Shown here: piece after piece, positions 61,517 through 64,000 of the stretch
Position numbering within the stretch: position 1 is the stretch's first letter
Layout of the letters: the number at the start of each line of letters is the position of its first letter
Source of the DNA: Sphingopyxis sp. QXT-31
Lineage (GTDB): Bacteria; Pseudomonadota; Alphaproteobacteria; Sphingomonadales; Sphingomonadaceae
NCBI RefSeq assembly: GCF_001984035.1
Contig: NZ_CP019449.1
Span: 2,728,001-2,792,000 of the forward strand
Direction: 5' to 3'
DNA: 64,000 nt
Translations under genes and position numbers: made by a program
The notes under the pieces: model-generated
Database searches by the model: none
What the model saw: only the letters and a program-made list of their open reading frames with translations
What the model was told of the DNA's origin: nothing

Positions 61517-64000
61517 ATGAAACTTCGTTATTCGATCGCCGCGAGCCTGATGGCTATCAGCGTCGCGACCGTCGTTGCGGCGCCGGCGGCGGCGCAGCAG
61601 ATCACCACCGGCATCCAGGGCCAGGTCAACGACGACAACGGCGCGCCGATCGGCGGCGCGACGGTCGTGATCACCGACACTCGCACCGGCGCCGAGCGCA
61701 CGATCACCACGGGCGCCGACGGCCGTTTCGCCGCTTCTGGCCTGGTCACCGGCGGTCCCTACACCGTCTCGGCCAATGCCGGCGCCTATGAAGGCCAGTC
61801 GCTGAGCGACGTTTACACCACGCTGCAGGGCAACACGGCCCTGACCTTCTCGCTCTCGTCGGGCGGCGGCGAAATCGTCGTCACCGGCAGCCGCGTCCGC
61901 GTGACCCAACTCGCGGTCGGCCCGGGCACCAGCTTCACCGCCGAAGTCCTGGCGAACGCCCCCAGCTTCAACCGCGACGTGCGCGACATCATTCGCCTCG
62001 ACCCGCGCGTCAGCCTCGACCGCGACGACGGCGGCTCGGGCGTGGACCGCATCTCGTGCCTCGGCGGCAACGACCGCGGCAACGCCTTCACCGTCGACGG
62101 CATCAGCCAGGGCGACGTCTATGGCCTCAACGACACCGGCTTCTCGTCGCGCAGCTCGACCCCGCTGCCCTATGACGCGGTTCGCGAAACGCAGGTGCAG
62201 TTCGCACCGTTCGACGTCGATTATGGCCAGTTCACCGGCTGCGCCGTCAATGTCGTCACCAAGTCGGGGACCAACGACTATCGCTTCGGCGGATTCTTCG
62301 AATATTCGGACAACGGCATGCGCGGCGACAAACTGCCGGGCATCCCCAACGTCCCCCCGATCGAGCCCGACAAGCGCTGGGGCGTGTGGGCCGGCGGTCC
62401 GCTGATCAAGGACAAGCTGTTCATCTTCGGTGCCTATGAGCATCAGGAAGCCGGCCAGTCGCAGGACAACAATCCGACGGGTCTTGGCACCGGCCAGACC
62501 GGGATCAGCGTCGAGCAGTTCAATGCCATCTCCGACGTGCTGAGCAGCGTCTATGGCGTCGAAACCGGCCCGCTGGTCACCAACCGTCCGTTCAAGAACG
62601 ACCGCTATTTCGTCCGCGCCGACTGGCAGATCAACGACCAGCACCGCCTGGAAGCGACCTATCAGCGGCTCGAGGAATCGGTGATTCGTCCCGACGACCT
62701 GTTCACGGGCAACTCGCCGCAGGCGATCGGTCTCAACACCTATTATCTGAGCGGCACCAAATCGAACTATTATTCGGGTCGTCTCTATTCGCAGTGGAAC
62801 GACGACTTCTCGACCGAAATCCGCTATTCGCGCTCGGAAGTGCAGGATCTGCAGGATCCGGTCGGCGGCGGCGAAGCGCAGTCGGCGAACCCGATCCCGC
62901 GCATCATCGTCGGTATCGACAACCCGACCGGTATCGATGGCACCGTGCTGGCAGGGCCCGGCACATCGCGCTCGGCCAACGACCTGAAAACCAAGATCGA
63001 CCAGTATCGCGCTGTCGCCAAGCTGGAAGTCGGCGATCACACGCTGAAGGTTGGCGCCGAGCTGAACCGCGCCGACCTGTTCAACCTGTTCGTGCAGAAT
63101 GCGACCGGTACCCTGGTGTTCCGCAACATCGATGATCTGCGCGCCGGCCTGCTGTCGCCGGGCGTACGGCCCGCCGGTACGAGCCCGCTGTGCACCACCC
63201 CGACGACCACGACCACGCCGGTCAATGTCGTCAACGGCTGCACCTTCGGCGCCTTCGGCAACGTCACCGCGACGGGCGACATCAATAGCGCCGCCGCCGC
63301 CTTCACGCGCAGCCTTTATTCGATCTTCGCGCAGGACGAATGGCAGGTCACTGACGCGCTCAGCGCCGTCGCCGGTGTCCGCGTCGATTGGTACGACGGC
63401 GGGCGTCCGGACTATAATCCGGTGTTCCAGCAGCGGTACGGCATCCCGAACAACACCGGGTTCAGCAATCTCGACCCGATCGTTCTGCCGCGCCTCGCGC
63501 TGACCTATGATATGGACGATTTTGCGGTGTTCAGCCGGGCACAGCTGCGCGCCGGTGTCGGCATCTTCTCGGGCGGCGATCCGCTGGTTTGGTTCGGCAA
63601 TGCCTTCCAGAACGACGGCAGCGCCTTTGCGCAGGGAACGACCGGCGCCGCCGGCTGCCCGACCGGCCAGATCGACGTCGTCGTCAATGGCCAGTTCACC
63701 GGCGTTCCGTCCTGCTTCGTGCAGGCGGCATCGACTTCGGCCGCGCGCGGCCAGGGCTTCACCCAGTCGATCGATCCCGACATCAAGCTGCCGTCGGTGC
63801 TGCGCGCCAACATCGGCTTCTCGTCGGAACTGAACTTCGCCCCCTCGGGCTTCTTCAGCGGCTGGAACCTGAACGCCGACTATATCTACAGCAAATATCG
63901 CGATGCCTACACCATCGTCGACCTCAGCCAGGTCCCCGATCCGCGTACCGGCCGCGCGTCGTTCACTGTCGATGGACGTCCGATCTATGTCACGATCGAT
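61517..64000 (+). CDS. TonB-dependent receptor, Oar-like (cut by window edge)
   Basis: At least 828 residues; open to the right edge. Signal peptide MKLRYSIAASLMAISVATVV... cleaved near APAAAQ. The mature protein starts with a carboxypeptidase-regulatory-like beta-sandwich (GIQGQVNDDNGAPIGGATVVITDT), then EIVVTGSRV (TonB-box-like), a plug domain (NRDVRDIIRLDPRVSL, DGISQGDVYGLND, VNVVTKSGTND) and beta-barrel strands. This is the Oar/TonB family that imports large substrates or acts in adhesion. AAAGGGG precedes the ATG. Substrate unknown. Confidence 0.93.
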   Translation, partial: MKLRYSIAASLMAISVATVVAAPAAAQQITTGIQGQVNDDNGAPIGGATVVITDTRTGAERTITTGADGRFAASGLVTGGPYTVSANAGAYEGQSLSDVYTTLQGNTALTFSLSSGGGEIVVTGSRVRVTQLAVGPGTSFTAEVLANAPSFNRDVRDIIRLDPRVSLDRDDGGSGVDRISCLGGNDRGNAFTVDGISQGDVYGLNDTGFSSRSSTPLPYDAVRETQVQFAPFDVDYGQFTGCAVNVVTKSGTNDYRFGGFFEYSDNGMRGDKLPGIPNVPPIEPDKRWGVWAGGPLIKDKLFIFGAYEHQEAGQSQDNNPTGLGTGQTGISVEQFNAISDVLSSVYGVETGPLVTNRPFKNDRYFVRADWQINDQHRLEATYQRLEESVIRPDDLFTGNSPQAIGLNTYYLSGTKSNYYSGRLYSQWNDDFSTEIRYSRSEVQDLQDPVGGGEAQSANPIPRIIVGIDNPTGIDGTVLAGPGTSRSANDLKTKIDQYRAVAKLEVGDHTLKVGAELNRADLFNLFVQNATGTLVFRNIDDLRAGLLSPGVRPAGTSPLCTTPTTTTTPVNVVNGCTFGAFGNVTATGDINSAAAAFTRSLYSIFAQDEWQVTDALSAVAGVRVDWYDGGRPDYNPVFQQRYGIPNNTGFSNLDPIVLPRLALTYDMDDFAVFSRAQLRAGVGIFSGGDPLVWFGNAFQNDGSAFAQGTTGAAGCPTGQIDVVVNGQFTGVPSCFVQAASTSAARGQGFTQSIDPDIKLPSVLRANIGFSSELNFAPSGFFSGWNLNADYIYSKYRDAYTIVDLSQVPDPRTGRASFTVDGRPIYVTID

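Overview
The window is 64 kb of GC-rich chromosome from an alphaproteobacterium of the Sphingomonadaceae, most likely Sphingopyxis or a close relative. The evidence is gene content and order: a DivL-type kinase operon running into addBA, AhcY, fdxA-clpP-clpX, an ffh-rpsP-rimM block, an Oar-like TonB receptor and an alphaproteobacterial SUV3-type helicase. The genus is inference. No rRNA, tRNA, CRISPR array, phage or transposase gene was seen.

Layout. 1-9,760 (minus): a tightly overlapping operon divL-like, tsaE, amgK, murU, addB, addA; addA runs off the left edge. 10,059-16,229: ahcY with terminator, a small TPR protein, YqgE, peroxiredoxin, AMP nucleosidase and an SDR. 16,447-24,377: OmpA-like protein, SDR/HxlR and AHSA1/ArsR divergent pairs, an ACE-like M2 peptidase with a coupled secreted protein, an alpha/beta hydrolase and a DsbA-type isomerase. 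23,934-27,276: MarR plus EmrA/EmrB efflux. 27,279-32,430: DUF5990, a PilZ-HTH fusion, a DDAH-DUF2238-lipoprotein operon, asd and a DUF1287 protein. 32,529-41,917: the usually contiguous ffh-rpsP-rimM-trmD-rplS cluster, split by about 5.5 kb carrying vapBC, a LysR regulator, a small basic protein, a diguanylate cyclase, a serine hydrolase and a periplasmic protein. 42,322-48,299: GGDEF-EAL protein, dapF-mtaB-ftsY-yciB, and a PuuD-type membrane protein. 48,492-54,666 (minus): gamma carbonic anhydrase, an MFS/spermidine-synthase fusion, GNAT, hemB and an M23 peptidase. 55,072-64,000: SUV3-like helicase, S4 protein, fdxA, clpP, clpX and the start of a TonB receptor.

Themes. Many neighbours overlap by ATGA or GTGA, so operons look translationally coupled. 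The window holds three cyclic-di-GMP genes (GGDEF, GGDEF-EAL, PilZ-HTH), peptidoglycan genes (AmgK/MurU recycling, DapF, M23) and proteolysis genes with a heat-shock-like promoter. Gaps carry at least two families of 130-180 bp palindromic interspersed repeats plus REP-like inverted repeats.

Most unusual points: (1) vapBC sits inside the split ribosomal cluster and its toxin gene overlaps the start of the essential trmD; (2) the DivL-like protein has Tyr where the phospho-accepting His should be; (3) a PilZ domain is fused to a DNA-binding HTH; (4) bS16 has a long acidic alanine-rich tail; (5) the repeat families reach into gene ends; (6) a perfect 32-bp inverted repeat lies between clpP and clpX. 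I found no clearly unprecedented multi-gene system; the vapBC-trmD arrangement is the best candidate for a closer look.
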